A DNA stretch of 64,000 bases from the NCBI GenBank assembly GCA_013398295.1, contig VZSF01000979.1:62001-126000 (forward strand), in the 5' to 3' direction. The notes beneath the pieces are model-generated. The model saw nothing but the letters and a program-made list of their open reading frames with translations, was not told the origin of the DNA and did no database searches. Of this stretch, positions 36,101 to 51,100 are shown piece after piece (within the stretch, counting starts at the first letter, position 1; the number at the start of each line of letters is the position of its first letter). A program made the position numbers and the translations under genes. The stretch is from Chionis minor (Eukaryota; Chordata; Aves; Charadriiformes; Chionididae).

Positions 36101-39100
36101 CTGGGACGAGGGGCACGTGGCTGCGTGACAGCCAGGTCAGACCATCGAGCACTGCGTGAGCAACCATCACGGGGCTGCCTGGCTCCGAGAGTCTGTCCAC
36201 TGCTGCAACACGGTGCTCACCATTAGCCACAGAGGATGTTGGCAGAAATGAAATTGCAGAGCCTGCTTTTGAAAATGCTAGCTCTTGTTGTGGGATGTTT
36301 AAATCTACATCTGCACGAGGGGCGTGCAGATAATGACCTTCTTTGAGCTAATTTAGACCGTCAGGAAACGGTACCCGTTCTATGAGCTGGGATTTTGCAC
36401 AGTAAGCTATATTGTTGTAAACTGTCCTGACACCTTTCAAGAGCAGAAAATAATACAAGCTGGCAATGGCAGCTCTTGCAGTCGCTGAAGGAAGACGGGA
36501 ATCTAAACTCGTGTGATAGGCCTGAACATCTCTGAAATTAAACTCCAGAGCTGCTTGACAATTGTCAAGCTTTCAAGTTGCTCTCAGCATAGCAACATCC
36601 AGAGCAGGAAATCTGTAGGTCTACAGTGAAAAACAAATACACAAAGCAGCCTTGTGATGCTTTATCAACAGCTTTAACGCTACCTAGATACCACAGATAA
36701 AGCTTTTCAGTGACAGATGTTCTGTAAACCTGACTGCGTTTGTTTCTCAATAAAACTGGGGTCCACTGAAAATAACCCTGTGCAAAAAGACAGAATAGCC
36801 TTCCAGAGCGCTTCTCTGTGTTCATGGCGCTCGCTCTTTCTGAGAAACAAACAGCATGGGGACGTTATCCTGCTGAGCATTGGTTATCTCCCATGGGATG
36901 TCAAGTGTACTCTGCTTCTCTGCAGTTAAATGGAAGTCAAGGACGATAGGCTGTGGTGCCTGTTTCTAAGTTTTGCTATAAACAATACATGATCACGGCA
37001 TATAGCTTGAAAGAACAGTAAGATCCATTATATAGTTGGACCATTTTATTTTGCTTTAGAATTAGTTAAATTCTTATTAATGAAAAAATCTTAATGGATC
37101 GTAATAAGCTGTTCCAGTATGGTTTCTTTAGAAGCTGGATTGTGTACTGGGCTTAAACTCTCCTTCCTGTCATTTTTAAATCTGTAGACTATGTTTTACC
37201 TATTGTGTCGTTCTACTCAAATATCTTCTGCCTGGACTCATTAATCTATGATTAAAGATTGAAATAGTTCTCTCAATAGCTCTTCTAAGAGACACAATCA
37301 TCTCAGTGTCTAGGACCAAATCTGAACTTTAATGGCAAGATTGCTGTTTCCAGTGGCTGTGAATTCTAATTTAATGCAAGTTCTTCCTTACACATTTAAT
37401 GGAGACAGTTGTTATCTGCTGTGTAATGCTAGGGTACTTAGTGTAGCTAACAAAGATTTGAGAACAAAAGCAGTGCCCATGTCTAAACAGTGTTTCCTGC
37501 TGAAAACTGGATTTAGGAGTGGATGCTAATTTGTGGTGCTTATAAAGTAACATATGAGAATACTGATTTTTGATCACACTAAATTTTGAAGAAAAATATA
37601 CAGGATAAAAGTCCTTAACATTTTAAAAAAAGAAAATTATTTTAATAACCCTTTTAATAACATTATTTTTCATTAATGAGTGGAAAAATTATGTATTTTA
37701 CACTCCTGGGTCACGTCACTTGGGACTGAATTGTTCTTCTGGGTTCTTGTGAGCCTCTCCTTTGGCATTTGGTATCTCAGAATTGAAAATACATTTTCTT
37801 CTAAAATATATTAAAGTTCAAGGAGCTGTTAAATAAAACAGATATCTCCTTCTGTATCAATTTTAGTATTTGTCATCCACCCACCAATATTGCTTTTATT
37901 TTCCACTGGAATTTTAAAAAATGTTACTCTGTTGTGTAATTTGGCAGATAGGCACACTTCCTTTCTGTGTCCGTATTAAAGAGGAGACAGAACGGCTGCT
38001 TTTGCTTGTATCTGAACTAGCATAATAACTACTTTTCTTGCTCTCCATCCTGTACTCTTTGTATGGAGTTTGCTGCAACTGCACTCTCTCTGTAAGTTTT
38101 ATTTGCTGACTTTGTGCCTTTTAAGAAAGAAGAAATTTCAGGTAACTTATTTCATTTGCAGGGTACTTATTGGTTCACCTTTAGTTGGCCAACCTGAGAA
38201 AAGAACAGGAGATGTATACAAATGCCCTGTAGGAAGGGACCACCAATCACCCTGCGTAAAACTGAACTTACCAGGTATGAAAGAAAATAAACCTGTGTCA
38301 CATGGAGGAATAATAAAGGTCAGATATTAGGAGATTTTTAACTATTAAACATGCTTGTTTCCTCTACAGAATTGTTTCTGTAGAGGAAATTTACTTGGGA
38401 CTCCAGAGCCAAATGTGAAGTAAGTCATGTTTGTAAGATCAAAAATAATGTCATTCTAGAGCTTCTCATTGTCCTATGGAAATCATGCTCATAATTTTAG
38501 AATGGGCGTTTGGCTGTGTTATCAAAACTTTATCATTGGCTATCATTGGCAGTTCTGGCCACAGAGCCACAAAGGCCATGGAGCATAGATTCATGGCTTA
38601 CCCTTTCCAAAGCTCTCTGAAGCCAAAAGCCTTCATGATGTCATCAGTGAGCTCTTGATGAGAACGTAACTAGTCAGAACAACGCTCACGCATCTTGATG
38701 TGATATGATACAGGTAAATATTAATAATTTTCTTGCTCATGTCAAGACATAAGTGATGTGGACTGGAAGAGACTTCCTGTTAATACAAATTTCACTAAAT
38801 ACTCCTGTCATGGTATTTTTTTATCTCTTCTTTTCTCTTGAAAACCTAAATGTCAGTAATGCAACACAATAGGAAAATCTAAAAGCTGTTAAGTCATTTG
38901 TAGCAGACCAGGGTAAAAAATGAATGTTTTTTTTCTAATTAACAAAGCTGTGTGAACAGTAATCCCTTGCTTTCATGACGTGCTGTTATTTTTATTTTTT
39001 TTCTTTTTTGCGGTTCAAGAAAGTATTTGAGACAGCAACCCATACAAATTTTCTGGGATAAAAGCCAGTCTCAGAAATTTTTCTTGATTGTTGCAATTGA

Positions 39101-42100
39101 AGGAGGAGGAGGAAGGGTGCTAAAATATTTGATGAAACCAGTGTTGGTCTGGGTTTTATTTTAGAAGCTGGAAGCTCAGTGCTAGGGGATATATACTTTA
39201 ACATTTTGTTTTCATGTTCCCAAATACTTAACATTTTAATCTATTTATAGCTGCTACTTCAGTTCCTAACATCGTGGAAGTAAAAGAAAACATGACTCTT
39301 GGAACAACCCTAGTGACTAACCCAAAAGGAGGCTTTCTGGTAAGAAAGGACTTTTTGCCAATTTTAAAAGAAGTCTGTTTTTTCCTCAGGTGCCATAACA
39401 AAAGCATTTCACCCTTTTCCATCTTTTAAAGGCATGTGGACCACTTTATGCTTATAAATGTGGGCGTTTGCATTACACAACTGGAGTTTGCTCTAATGTC
39501 AGCTCCACTTTTGAAACCGTCGAGGCAATTGCTCCATCTGTGCAAGGTATGCATGCCACAGGAATTCTCTTGTGTGTCTGAAAATACGAAGTGCCAAACA
39601 AGACAAATGTATACACATAGGCATACCAAAAAGTATAAACTGCTTAACTTAGCTACCAGCATTACCAAGTTAAGTAAATGTTTTCATTGTCTGTATATAA
39701 CCTAAATTCTTTCTACTTTTGGAATTTATCTTGGTATAAACAATTACTACAGTGCTATGTGACATCCAAACACAATTGCTAAAAATAGTTGCTTATGTTT
39801 TTTACTTATGGTCAAAAGACTCTTTTTAAATAATGACGGCATGTTAAGACCTAATGCAAACCCAATTTAGTAATATAGATAACAATCTTTAAAGAGGAGC
39901 AGACTGACCAGGGGTCACTGGTAAATACTCCAGTTAGGTGACCTTCTAATCATATTTTTAAATTTCTGCTTATGAGAAAGTGCCTTGCTGATAAAGGGAA
40001 CACAAATGATATAAAATACAATGCAAAAGCTAGCGAATGACAGTTGGTGTCAAACATGTCAGTTCAGCCCTACTGCAGAATCAGTTACTAATTGTAACAG
40101 AAGTAACAGTATGCAGTAATTGTAACTAAAATTGTAACTAAAAGTAACAGAATGCAGTTACTAATCATAAAAGTAACTGGAGCTGTGAGATAGATTTGAT
40201 CCTTGCTAGTATCAATTTTTCTGTTGCAATTTGTGTTGCAGAGTGTAAAACCCAGCTGGACATCGTCATCGTCCTTGATGGGTCCAACAGCATTTATCCA
40301 TGGGAGAGTGTCACAGACTTTCTAAACAGCCTTCTGAAAAACATGGATATAGGTCCTCAGCAAACACAGGTAACACAGTAGATATTTTACAGTTGTTTAA
40401 TTTGCGAGGGAAAAAAGGTTTTACGGGAAATGGAATGACAGCATTGTCTATGGAGCTCTTCAGTTACAAGAACTTACAGCAACGGGATGCTAAAATAAAG
40501 CTGAAACCACAACTAAGTCAGTGTCTGCTGCCAAGTAGCAATGTCAGGGACACTCTCCCTACCCCCATCACTCAGGCACTCTGGAGAAACCGACTTCCTA
40601 ACTTAGAGACAAAAGTTAAGTGCATTAAGTGAGGCCATTTGAACATTGTCATTTCCTGCTTCCTTCCTCTCCACAACCATTTCTTGTCTTCTTTTGTACT
40701 TCATAGTACAAAAGTAATTTCTGCTCCTCTGAGGTGCACATGTTCAGAAAGCCTTTGATTATCAGCTTTTTGTAGAAGCATTCGATGTTTTGTACGGTGC
40801 AGCGTCGAGCATACAGCTTTTAAACATTTGATATCATAATTAACGAGGGGCTGTTAAGCTGCATGTTATTAATGGCAGAAGCTGTATTTATATAATAAGT
40901 GGAAAAGGCCAAATTCCCAGCTGCTATAAATCAGCACAGTTCCACCAGAATTATCAGAGCTACAACCAACTGCCCCAGCTGAGGATCTGACATATGTTTC
41001 ACAGTCTGCTGAACAGAATATGTAAATAGCAATTCCAGCAGAACTTGGGGAAGGGGGAAAGATGGATGCCAGGATACATTTTAATGAAGCAAGCTTTATT
41101 AGCAGCAACATAAGAAACCAGGTCTTCCTTTCAGTTCCCTCTTTCCCCCCTCCCAAAATCAAGGATTTTCTGGCATCTCGTGTGATATTTAATATGCTGC
41201 AGGCCAATACTTAGCGTTTTTGCTACTTCAGGTTAGCTCCTAACATGCAGCTCCTGCCTTCACAAAGGAGACTCTGAGAAGGTGTAAAGGATACCTCTGT
41301 CTTCAGAGAGCATCCCTGTCATTTTCCAAGTTAATTGGGGTTTGTGAGTTACCACTCAGCTTCCCTGTTGGCTGTACTGAACACTGGCTGTTACAATTTA
41401 CTTGTAAACTGTCAACTTTGCAATCATGTCCTGTTATTTTAAACATGCTATTCTTCCAGATATTGTGAGGAAGAAGGAAAAACACTTGGTAAAATTTAAC
41501 AGGAAAAAAAACCCAAAACAATATTCCTGGTCCCTTAAGCTGCTGATTACTCAAACATAGGCCATCCTTGGGAAATAGTTAAATGTCAACTTCCCAGTAA
41601 GGGGCAATGGGTGCATGGAAGTTGTCACTGCCTTCTGCCCAAAGGGCTTTATGGGAGTAGTACACAGGGCAATCAACTCTGCTGCACCCTCACTTCTCTT
41701 CCTCACCCTGAAATTCCTAAATTTTTATATTGCCACACCTCTGTTATGTTTGTTTTTGGAATCCTGCCTCGTCTGTGTGGCTCGGCTTGCGCACAAAAGG
41801 TCCCTTTCTGGCCTGCACTCCAGCAGCCCGCCATCTCCACCTACAAAATCCATTCTACCCACTATTTGGCACAGCTACCCTTCTTCTCACATGTACACTT
41901 ACTCACTTGAGAACGTTGTCTTTGGCATCTGGTTGCTAAAGAGCAAAAACATTTGAGAGGGAGATAAGAATGGGATAAGGGGGAGAGAGGCTGAAAAAAC
42001 TGGAAAAGGAAGGCAAAAGCTAGTTAGAATTTTCTCGGTTCTTCTTACCTTCCCCCGGTCCCAAGAACATATCCCATCCCTTTTCTCTCCTCCAAACCTC

Positions 42101-45100
42101 CTGCTTGGAAACCCTGTTACAGCCAAAGGTAGTAACGAATTTATACCATCTACTCCACCCACACTGTCTCCCTTCTTAGAAAATGTATTTAAATGTCTAT
42201 TGAATGGGGAAGGGGAGAAACAACAGAGCAGGTTTATTTCTCCCCTCTTCTCTGGGAGCACAGAATAGAAATAAAGGAACAATTGTTTACTTTCTGTCTC
42301 TTTAAATTGATTTTTCCATATTCATCTTTTGGGGATTGTTGGGCACGTAGAAATCAGTGGACTTTCACTACTTCAGATTGTTTTCCTCTTGCACAGTAAA
42401 TTAATGAGGTGATTACAGAATAACTCCTTAGCAGCTTGGGTGTGACTTGTTCAAAACCATGTTTTGATTAGAGGCTTATGAGATTTTTTTTTTCCACTTA
42501 CCCACTCCATGAACAATGGTCATTGGATTTATGGCAAGTAAGAAGAGAAATTCCTCAGTGCCCCATGTTCGGCAAATTTGAAAGTGAAAGCAAGAAAATT
42601 CATACACAAAAAGACAAAGTTTATGGTGTAATTTTTTCAGAAGTATTTCCTTCTCTTCCTCATCCCATTTTCCAGAAAATCCACACTGCCGTACTGATGT
42701 TTAACCTACATATCCTGTGTTTAGTGATAAAAGAATTAAAGGGAAAGTAATGCTAGAAAAATGGAAAAAGAAGAAGGAATTAAATGAGAATGAATGGTAT
42801 AAGTATTAACAAAACATTTCTTCTGGCCTTATTCCACATGTTAATGTAACTGCAAAGCAAGATAGGGGTTTTTTTCTCTTTGTTAAGCTTTTGTAGAGAT
42901 AATTGTCTTTTTAATATGAGGGTGGTTTTTCAAATCCTTTACATATGAGCAACTTACTGTGGTAGAAGAATATCAAAAGACAAGCAGAATACTTTGATAT
43001 GTTCAATTCCAACTTTAAAGCTATGTTGGAATGGCCTTCAGAAATTTTCAAACAGGTTTTATTTCTCCATTAATATATGACATAGGCAGTTATTCGTGTT
43101 TGGCCTGTACCTCCAAAGGGACTGTATCAGTGGACTATTAAGTCCTGCCAAGTCATTCATACCTTATGATCAGTTTTAGCTCCAGAAGAACAGAAGTGTA
43201 TTACAAAGGTATTAAAAAGATTCAGGATGAAGAAAGACCTTTGCAATAGTTTACAAGTAATTTCTGTCTGAGTCCCTGGGAGCAAACAAAATGTAGCAGA
43301 ATTAATACAGTTTTGCTTTGATTCAGGTATCTTTAGCAAGCTCTCCATATGATAAAATGTACCATCTATTTGTGCTTCTCCACCTTTTTTACATTAAATA
43401 TGATTTAAGTACAACTAAAAATATTTCTAATTTTCCTCCGCATCCCAATGGTAAAAATCCTTGTATGTCATCTCCTTGTGCTAGATGATTTTCTTTTCAT
43501 TTAGGTTTTTTGTTGTTGTTGTTTTTTACCAAAAAGATTAGCTTAATAATTTATGGGGAAAACCAGAATGTAATTTCCAAATAAGGGTTTCTATTCACTT
43601 ATGGAATAACAATAAATAATTGCCCTCAGAAATGTTTTGTCCCAAAGTAGAACAGTCGTTCACTTGCCTGTTCTCTTGTACAACACTTTTTCACAGGAAC
43701 TGGGGACAATTACAGAATTATTCCCTTGTGTAATATTAAAGCCATGGAATGCTAGGGAAGGGAACATAAGATTAGGAATTACAAAGATGTTCAATAGATT
43801 ATGGTCAGTAATGCTGGGAAAAATATTAGGTTTTCTGGAGTAAAGCAGAATGACGTCCTTCTGTGTAGTACTATTGCATTTTCCAGATTTAAATTAAACA
43901 CACAAATCAAAACATACAATACCTGTAAGTATAATTCTTAGGTTACGCAGTTTGAACAGGTTTTTTGTCCCATAAAGGCACATTTGCATCACATAGATGT
44001 GTCATTTATAGTTTTCCATTAGGCTTAAAATCTGCGAAAGCTCAAACCTTTGTTGCTATCTAATATAATATCATTCTAATTTTACAAGGTGGAATTGATT
44101 CTGTGATCCTGTAGGAGACTGGAACATGCAGCCTAGTAGTATTTTGTTGGTTCTGGGAAGCTTTTTGTTACCCTTTTTTCAGGAGCAGCTCACCTTTGAT
44201 GCCATGAAATATGTAGAACATGATGATCAGTGTTTTCAAAGCTAGGGCTAAGGAAGGGTCCCACAGAACAACTGTATCCCGTAAGATAACCACATGCCCC
44301 CCTTCCTTCCTGATTTACAAGGTATGCAACACAGTGCAGTTTTCCAGACTCAGATGTTCTTCCCATTCACTTCCTGAGAAGGAAATGCTCAAAATGTTTA
44401 CTTGCTGTGATCATGGACAACGTTTCCTTTCAAATAGGAAATGATACCACTCAATGTCAGCCTGTAATCTTTTTTAGGAAAACGACAACACCAACATGGG
44501 TCTCTACAGTCGTGAAAGACTAGCAGATACTTTTCATCCTGGCAGCTGATTTAATCCTTGGTACCAACGAAATCCTCAGCACTGCAGATAATGAATCCAT
44601 GAATCCACAGCGGTGGGCTCCCTGGTGTGCAATAGTCTCTGGCTACACTTGCACATGGTCCTGGAATGCTTGAGGGACTCCTCCTCTACCAAAAGACCAA
44701 ACATTATGAAAACCTCTTGTTTATCACCAGTTAATGGCAGTCTTTTTAAATGAGTAGCAGCATCCTGTTCAGATTATGCCATATGTCATTTTAGATGCAA
44801 GCCACAAAGTAGTTGCCTTGGAGGGAATAAGTTAAAAATTTCATATTCAGCTTGGGGTTTAGCCAGTGCCAGATGACTTCTGTGAGCCGTAATACAGCCT
44901 GTGGCCCAGCCTGTTGTGTAAACACTCTGCAGGATTAATAGGCTGCTGCCCAGGAAAGCATGCAGCTTCTGGATACTCTCAGCTGCAGGTGGAGCATGGC
45001 ATGCCTCTGAGAGAGGATTACAATGTCTTGAGAGGATTACCATATCTTGAAAGGGAGAAACTTGTCCTAACTTTTAACTAACATCAGTTTTTCTAGATTT

Positions 45101-48100
45101 GATTGTATTTTCAAAAAGGATACAGAAATTAAGTGGGAGAGATTTTGCTACAACATACCATTATAATTATAGTCCCATAATTGTATGTAACCAGCTTTTC
45201 ATAGTGATCATGATATTGATGTTTAGTATCAAATAATTATCCAACCCTAAGCTTACGACTACAAACAAACATTGTGCAGAATCAGAGAGGCTATGAAAGT
45301 ATCTCAAAAACCACCTATAAAGCAATTGCAAGGCACATACTAAGCCACTTCTGAAATAATACAATGGCATAAACATCCCAGAGGTCTTATTGATCTTCAA
45401 TACCTAAATGCTAGAGTGCTTTTAATAATAGATGAGAGAGACATAAATATGCCATGTAATACTGCATTATCCTAAATAACACCTCTAAATTGCCACGTGT
45501 AACATAAAATTGAAATATGCTAATGGAAGGTTGTGTGGAATCTTTCCAGTAAAAGCTGTCAGGAACCTGCCAAAACATTAAAAATGACGGAGATGAATGA
45601 GAGAAATTAATTAATATTTAAGAATATTGCCCATCTTTTGATTTCACACTTGTTTTTGCAGCAGGTACCCTCAGGCATTTGTGGTTGGGTTCCAGTCCCC
45701 TGTGTTGAACTTTCACACAAAGACTTGTCCTGCTGAGGTCATATAGAGTCTTTCCATCATCCTCCCCCATGCCAGAAGCCATTATTTTATTCATGTTATC
45801 CCTTCTGGCACTTGCCAGGTGTCTTACTTTGGCTCACCTCCTGCTGGGAGAACAGCAATGTTCTGGACTGCCCTGCTGACTTCATCAAGACAGGGGTACT
45901 TCAGTCTTCCCCTTCTCATGAGTGCCTAAATTCGTCATTGCAGTACTGTTTACAGTCTAGGTGTACGGTAAATAAACTGCCAGATGTAGGAATATTATAT
46001 TTGAATGGGAAGAAGAGAGCTTCTCTGGGAGAAGTGAATGGGAGAGTGAACCAAGGCCTCGTGTGCTATAAGGAAGACTATTTTGAGAAGTTGCGAGTGG
46101 TGGTTAGGACATTGGTCTGCCTTGGCCTGGAGGAGAGCGGAGCTGTGGCACAGATTACCACAAGTCAGGAAGAGCAAGCAGTTGACCCTGCTTTTGGCTT
46201 TGTTCCTATTTTTAATAAGAACAATTTAGACACTTTAAAATGTTTCACGGGATTGAGTGTCTTCTAGCCAGTCTTGTTCAAATGTTTCATACTGAGGGAA
46301 ACACACAGAGTTCAGTTCTTATCCTGGCAGGAGGTAGACACTGGCATTTACCCCACTGCAGGAGATACAGATGCTTTCTTTAAGGGTAGCCGATTTTTAA
46401 CATGAAGTGTGTATTTCAGGTTGGAATTGTCCAGTATGGACAGAATGTGGTCCATGAATTTTTCCTGAATACATACTCGACAACAGAAGACGTGATGTAT
46501 GCAGCCACAAGGATACGCCAGCGGGGTGGCACGCAAACTATGACAGCCCTGGGAATAGATACAGCAAGGTACATTCACAAAATATTGTCCTGCATGTGGT
46601 GGAAACAAACACAAACAGATATGGTGACCGTTCTGACTTCCTAAATTAAAAATATGATGTGGCTGACATCTGACGTCATTTTAGCTAAACAAACTAAATA
46701 TAGAAGGAGGGTGCATAAACAGACCCTGTCCAGCATCTAGAGCAGTTGTATACAGCACCCTGAAAAGGCAGCTGTCTCTTGAATGGAGGCAACAGGGAAA
46801 GAGAAGAGACATGGAGCAAGATTGTAGTTCTAAGCAACAGGCCAACAGTCTTTGATATCCACACAAAGCAGGCAGGAGCTGTGTGTGTAAAGGGATGAAG
46901 GAAATCAAGTTTTTAGAGGAAACAGGAAAAATAGAATGTTTTAATGTTAATTTGTCTCCATTCTGAAGTTAAGATTATTATGGGGTTTGAGCCCACACTT
47001 GTCAGAAAATCTAAAAATTTCATATCTGAAGTCTTTCAAGCTTCTGGATCACTGGGATATTAAAGATCTGTTGTAGCAATAGCATTATTTAGAAATGCCT
47101 CTTTTATGAGAAAAATTAAATCTGACTCTTGCAGAGTAGACAACAGATGCAAAATCTTTCAGATGCTTTCAAACTGCACAATGTTGTCCCGGTACCTTTT
47201 TTCTTCTCTACTTTTTTTTCCAGCCTAGCAGCATGACTTTATTCTGTAAAAGATTGCATTTGCCTTTTGCAAACAACCATTTAGTAAAACATGCAGCATC
47301 TTTCTGATGAATTATTAGAATATCTGGCCAAGGTCTTGTTAATACAATGTCTTAAATCCAATGAAATTCTTATATATTCACCAGTAATGTTTTCCTTAGA
47401 TACCAGTAGAAGCTTGAGGGCATCTGAACAAGTTCATGCAAGCAGAGCCAGTTGGGAATTGCCAAATACTCAAAAACCACATGCGGTTCAGAAGGTCCCT
47501 GTGAACCGCAAACTGTTGCAGGCTTGTATGTACAGAAACTATCAGCAAAGGCTTCCTCTGTTCCTGCATCTTCCTATCCATCTGCTTTTGTCCACCATCA
47601 GTGGTAGATCTTAGCTTTCACTCATGTGGCCAGTCTTAGACTTCTGTGGTATTCCTCCAAAAAGAGGAAGCCCTGCTTCCTTCCTTCTCCTCCAGAGCCC
47701 TAATCCAGCCTCACCTTTTCTGGTCCCCTCCAGAGCCTGAGAGAGCAGCTGCCCAAAACCTCAGTGCCCATTTGCCCATCTGCGGCTGTAGAATTCAACC
47801 GGTCACCTCTACCAGCCTTGACTTACCTGCAACCTACTTCTGCCACATCCCCAGCACCCACTTTTACTGTAAATGTGCAGAGGCGTGATGGTAGCCGAGT
47901 AAATACTTTGACCACTTAAAGTGCTGCTGTAGAGTGGAAATAGGTTTGGGTTCTGTATGTGGATTACGGGATAGGGGGGTGTTGGTTAGGCTTTTCTAAG
48001 CTGCCAAAAGCTGTTTTAAGATGCCAAAAGTTTATTTAGAGAGGGGAAGAATTTTTCACTGTCCAACATTGTATTTTCTGCTGTTGCTCTCAAAAGAGTG

Positions 48101-51100
48101 AATAATGAATAAATGCTTGTGAAACTTTTTGGCTGTGAACTGTCATGTAAGTTCCAATTGTTGTTGTTTGTATTTCTTCATGGCTAGTATCAATGTCCTT
48201 TTCCTGCTCCTTAGTTAACGTGAAGTCTTTCACTTTATGGTTGACTATGCAAATATAATGTACGTACTAACTGCTGACATTGCCTTTCTCCAACCGCTTT
48301 ATGCTCTCTTTAGGAAAGAGGCTTTTACTGAGGCTCATGGCGCACGAAGAGGAGTACAAAAAGTAATGGTTATTGTGACTGATGGGGAATCACACGACAA
48401 CTACAGATTACAAGAAGTGATTGATAGTTGTGAAGATGAAAACATTCAGAGATTTGCTATTGCTGTAAGTGATATTTAATGAGAAAATTCAGAATCTTAA
48501 AAGCATGTTTCATCTTCCAAATTCAATTTCTGCTTTAAAAGTTCCATTCACAGTACCTTTATGGGAATATAATGATTTCAGAGAGGAAATAAAGAAAGAA
48601 ACTGAAAAAAAACTTAAAACTTTGCTTTCTGATTTTAGAGCACGTAAGAAAAAGTGATCTATCTGTCTTCCTGGTGATGACAGGTGTGTCATGTGCATGT
48701 GCTTTTAGAAAAAGGAGAAGGAATTTGAAGGGCAGTGTAAAATCTAATCCTTTTTGTTCAGAACAATATTGTACAGAGTGGATTAATTCAAGTCTTTTGA
48801 GCAATTCCTATAGACACCTTATGTACATTAAGGAAATGTGAACCATCAACAAAACCCAGGTTTATTACAGCTGTTCTGTGTGCTGGCATTTTAAAGGTGT
48901 CATTTTCATGTTTAGCAAACTTAGCAGCTGAATGAGAGGATGAACATGATGGAGATTAATCCATATCCAGAAATATGGACACATTAATGATAGATTTGGT
49001 GTGAACTCTCCACTGTATTTGTGTATTCTATACACAAATCATCTGTTTTCTCCCATTAATTTTGAACATACATTTTATTGTTTCTTCTCTGTTCCTACCT
49101 GTCTTTGTTTTGGTACAATGAGGTAGTATGGAACCATGCAATTTCAAGACAGATGTTCTCTTTAATTTTAAGTTGAATCCAGTAGCACACAAATTTTCAT
49201 TGTTTTCCTTCATAAAGCTAGAGCTCACTAAAGAAAAAGACGCCCTTGAAAATGCAATAATTTTTAGCAATAAAATCCCTGTCTAGAACCAAATTTTAAT
49301 TGCTTCATTGTCCAGGAGTGTTAGAACATGGGAGTTTGTTGGTTATTTCCCTCTCAAAGCAAGTTAAGTGTATAGAGCACTTTTTTATAGGAGAAATACT
49401 TGTCAGTCTGAGAATTGGAGAAGTGAGTCATTTTGCCCCGAGGCATCCTGAATTTTTACAACAGTGGTGTTAAAACTGGAAACCAAATCTGAAGTCTTGT
49501 GCTGCGATGGAGCTGTTAACACTGAATGCAAGTGTTGCTGTTCTATGTATTTATAGGGCAAATTGCACACAAAAACCAATTTTTCTTTGCCTAATTGACT
49601 TGTCATTAATTGCTTATATACCACGGTATAAGGAGAACTAGTGGCACCTATGCATAAGCCAGTGCAATTGTGTATTCTGGTTTGGGTGTTGATGTGTTGT
49701 GTTTTTCCTAAATGTGGGCCTTTTTCAACAAATTATAGAATCATAGAATAAATCATTAGAATTTTGTGAAGAAGGGGGGAAAAGGACAGTTGAGGATAGC
49801 AGACATTACACCATACAGTTGCTTTGTTTGCTATTTTTGATATTTTCAGAAGAACAACTGAGCCTTCATGCAGTTCTGTTATCCTTGGAAAAGAATGATT
49901 TCAAATCAATTTGAGGGAGGTTTTAACAGAAAAAAATAAGGTTATATTGTACTTCCCAATATTCTATGACAACCTGCCTTAAAGGTATCTTTTAAAACAG
50001 GTTATAAAATGTAACTTTGACTTCCTTTTTTTTAATTCTCTTTAGATTCTTGGCAGCTACAGTAGAGGAAATTTAAGTACTGAGAAATTTGTAGAGGAAA
50101 TAAAATCAATTGCCAGTAAGCCTACTGAAAAACATTTCTTCAATGTCTCAGATGAATTAGCTCTTTTAACTATTGTTGAAGCACTTGGAGAGAGAATATT
50201 TGCCCTGGAAGGTATGACATTATTTTAAATTTTCCTTCCTGACTGTATTATGACTGAAACAAATAGAAGACCACCTGCTTTTATCTTCGTTTGCAATGTG
50301 TTGTGCTGCATAAAATGTAATATGCAGTTATTTTTTTTAATACTGATTATAAAGATATTTTGCAATAAGCATCAAAACCACAGATAATGATGTGAAATAT
50401 ATTCAGATGGGTTAGGGCCTATGGAGACAATAGCCTAACACAGTAAGTAACCTTTACTATTTTAGTTGGGATAAACATTAAGTTGCCTTCCCTTAGGTGA
50501 AAAAGCATTGCCGTACTGTATCTGATTACTCTATCATCATGGGTTCATCTGCCTATACCTTTAATTTCTCTTTTGGTTAGTTATTAATTACAGCATGTTA
50601 CTTTGCTATACAAGTTAATATGGACTTGGTTTATAGAGTTGACAAGGTATTTTTTTCCTTTGGAAATGTTCACAGTGTTCAGATTTTAGCACGGAAAAGT
50701 CATCCTCTCAGAACGTCTGCTTACATTCTCCATCCAAATTAGGCAATGCTGTCCAAATTCTGTTTGTTTCAAGTGTGCTACTGGTAACAGAAGACTGAGT
50801 TTGTTACTGGACAACTCTGAAGGGATTCGTGTCATACAAAGAAAACATCCATCTATTTGGACTTATTTTTTTCCACATCTCAACTTTCCAAGTAGCTGGA
50901 ATAGCGTAGTTTACAGCTGGAACAAAAGATAATGTTGGCTTGAGTGTCAACGATAATACAAATATGAGAGAGTATTTTAAAGTCTTTTAAATTGGAGCTG
51001 TATTTCTCAGACATATTTAGTTGTTGGGTTTTTTGGTGTATCATTTAACTTGATCAAATGTTACTGTTTTCAGCTGATTATTACTAAGTATTTTTTCCAG

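Larger units (their letters stand above)
35257..38161. other. ITGA1 intron 2
   Basis: 2,905 bases. Mostly AT-rich, but about 35870-36570 is GC- and CpG-richer and holds an E-box, a 9-base-stem hairpin and an 18-base perfect palindrome. No transposon recognised. Confidence 0.7.

Noticed and set aside
46085..46165. tRNA-SINE-like string 'gtggttaggacattggtctg'
   Set aside because: Only about 20 bases resemble a tRNA-derived SINE head; the B box and tail are not evident.
45812..46267. 151-codon open frame in ITGA1 intron 6
   Set aside because: No family signature, no CpG island, Kozak-independent, low-complexity of amino acid pattern typical of chance; lies wholly within an intron.
49735..49760. 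CR1 terminal-repeat-like 'agaatcatagaata'
   Set aside because: No CR1 body adjoins it; too short to call.
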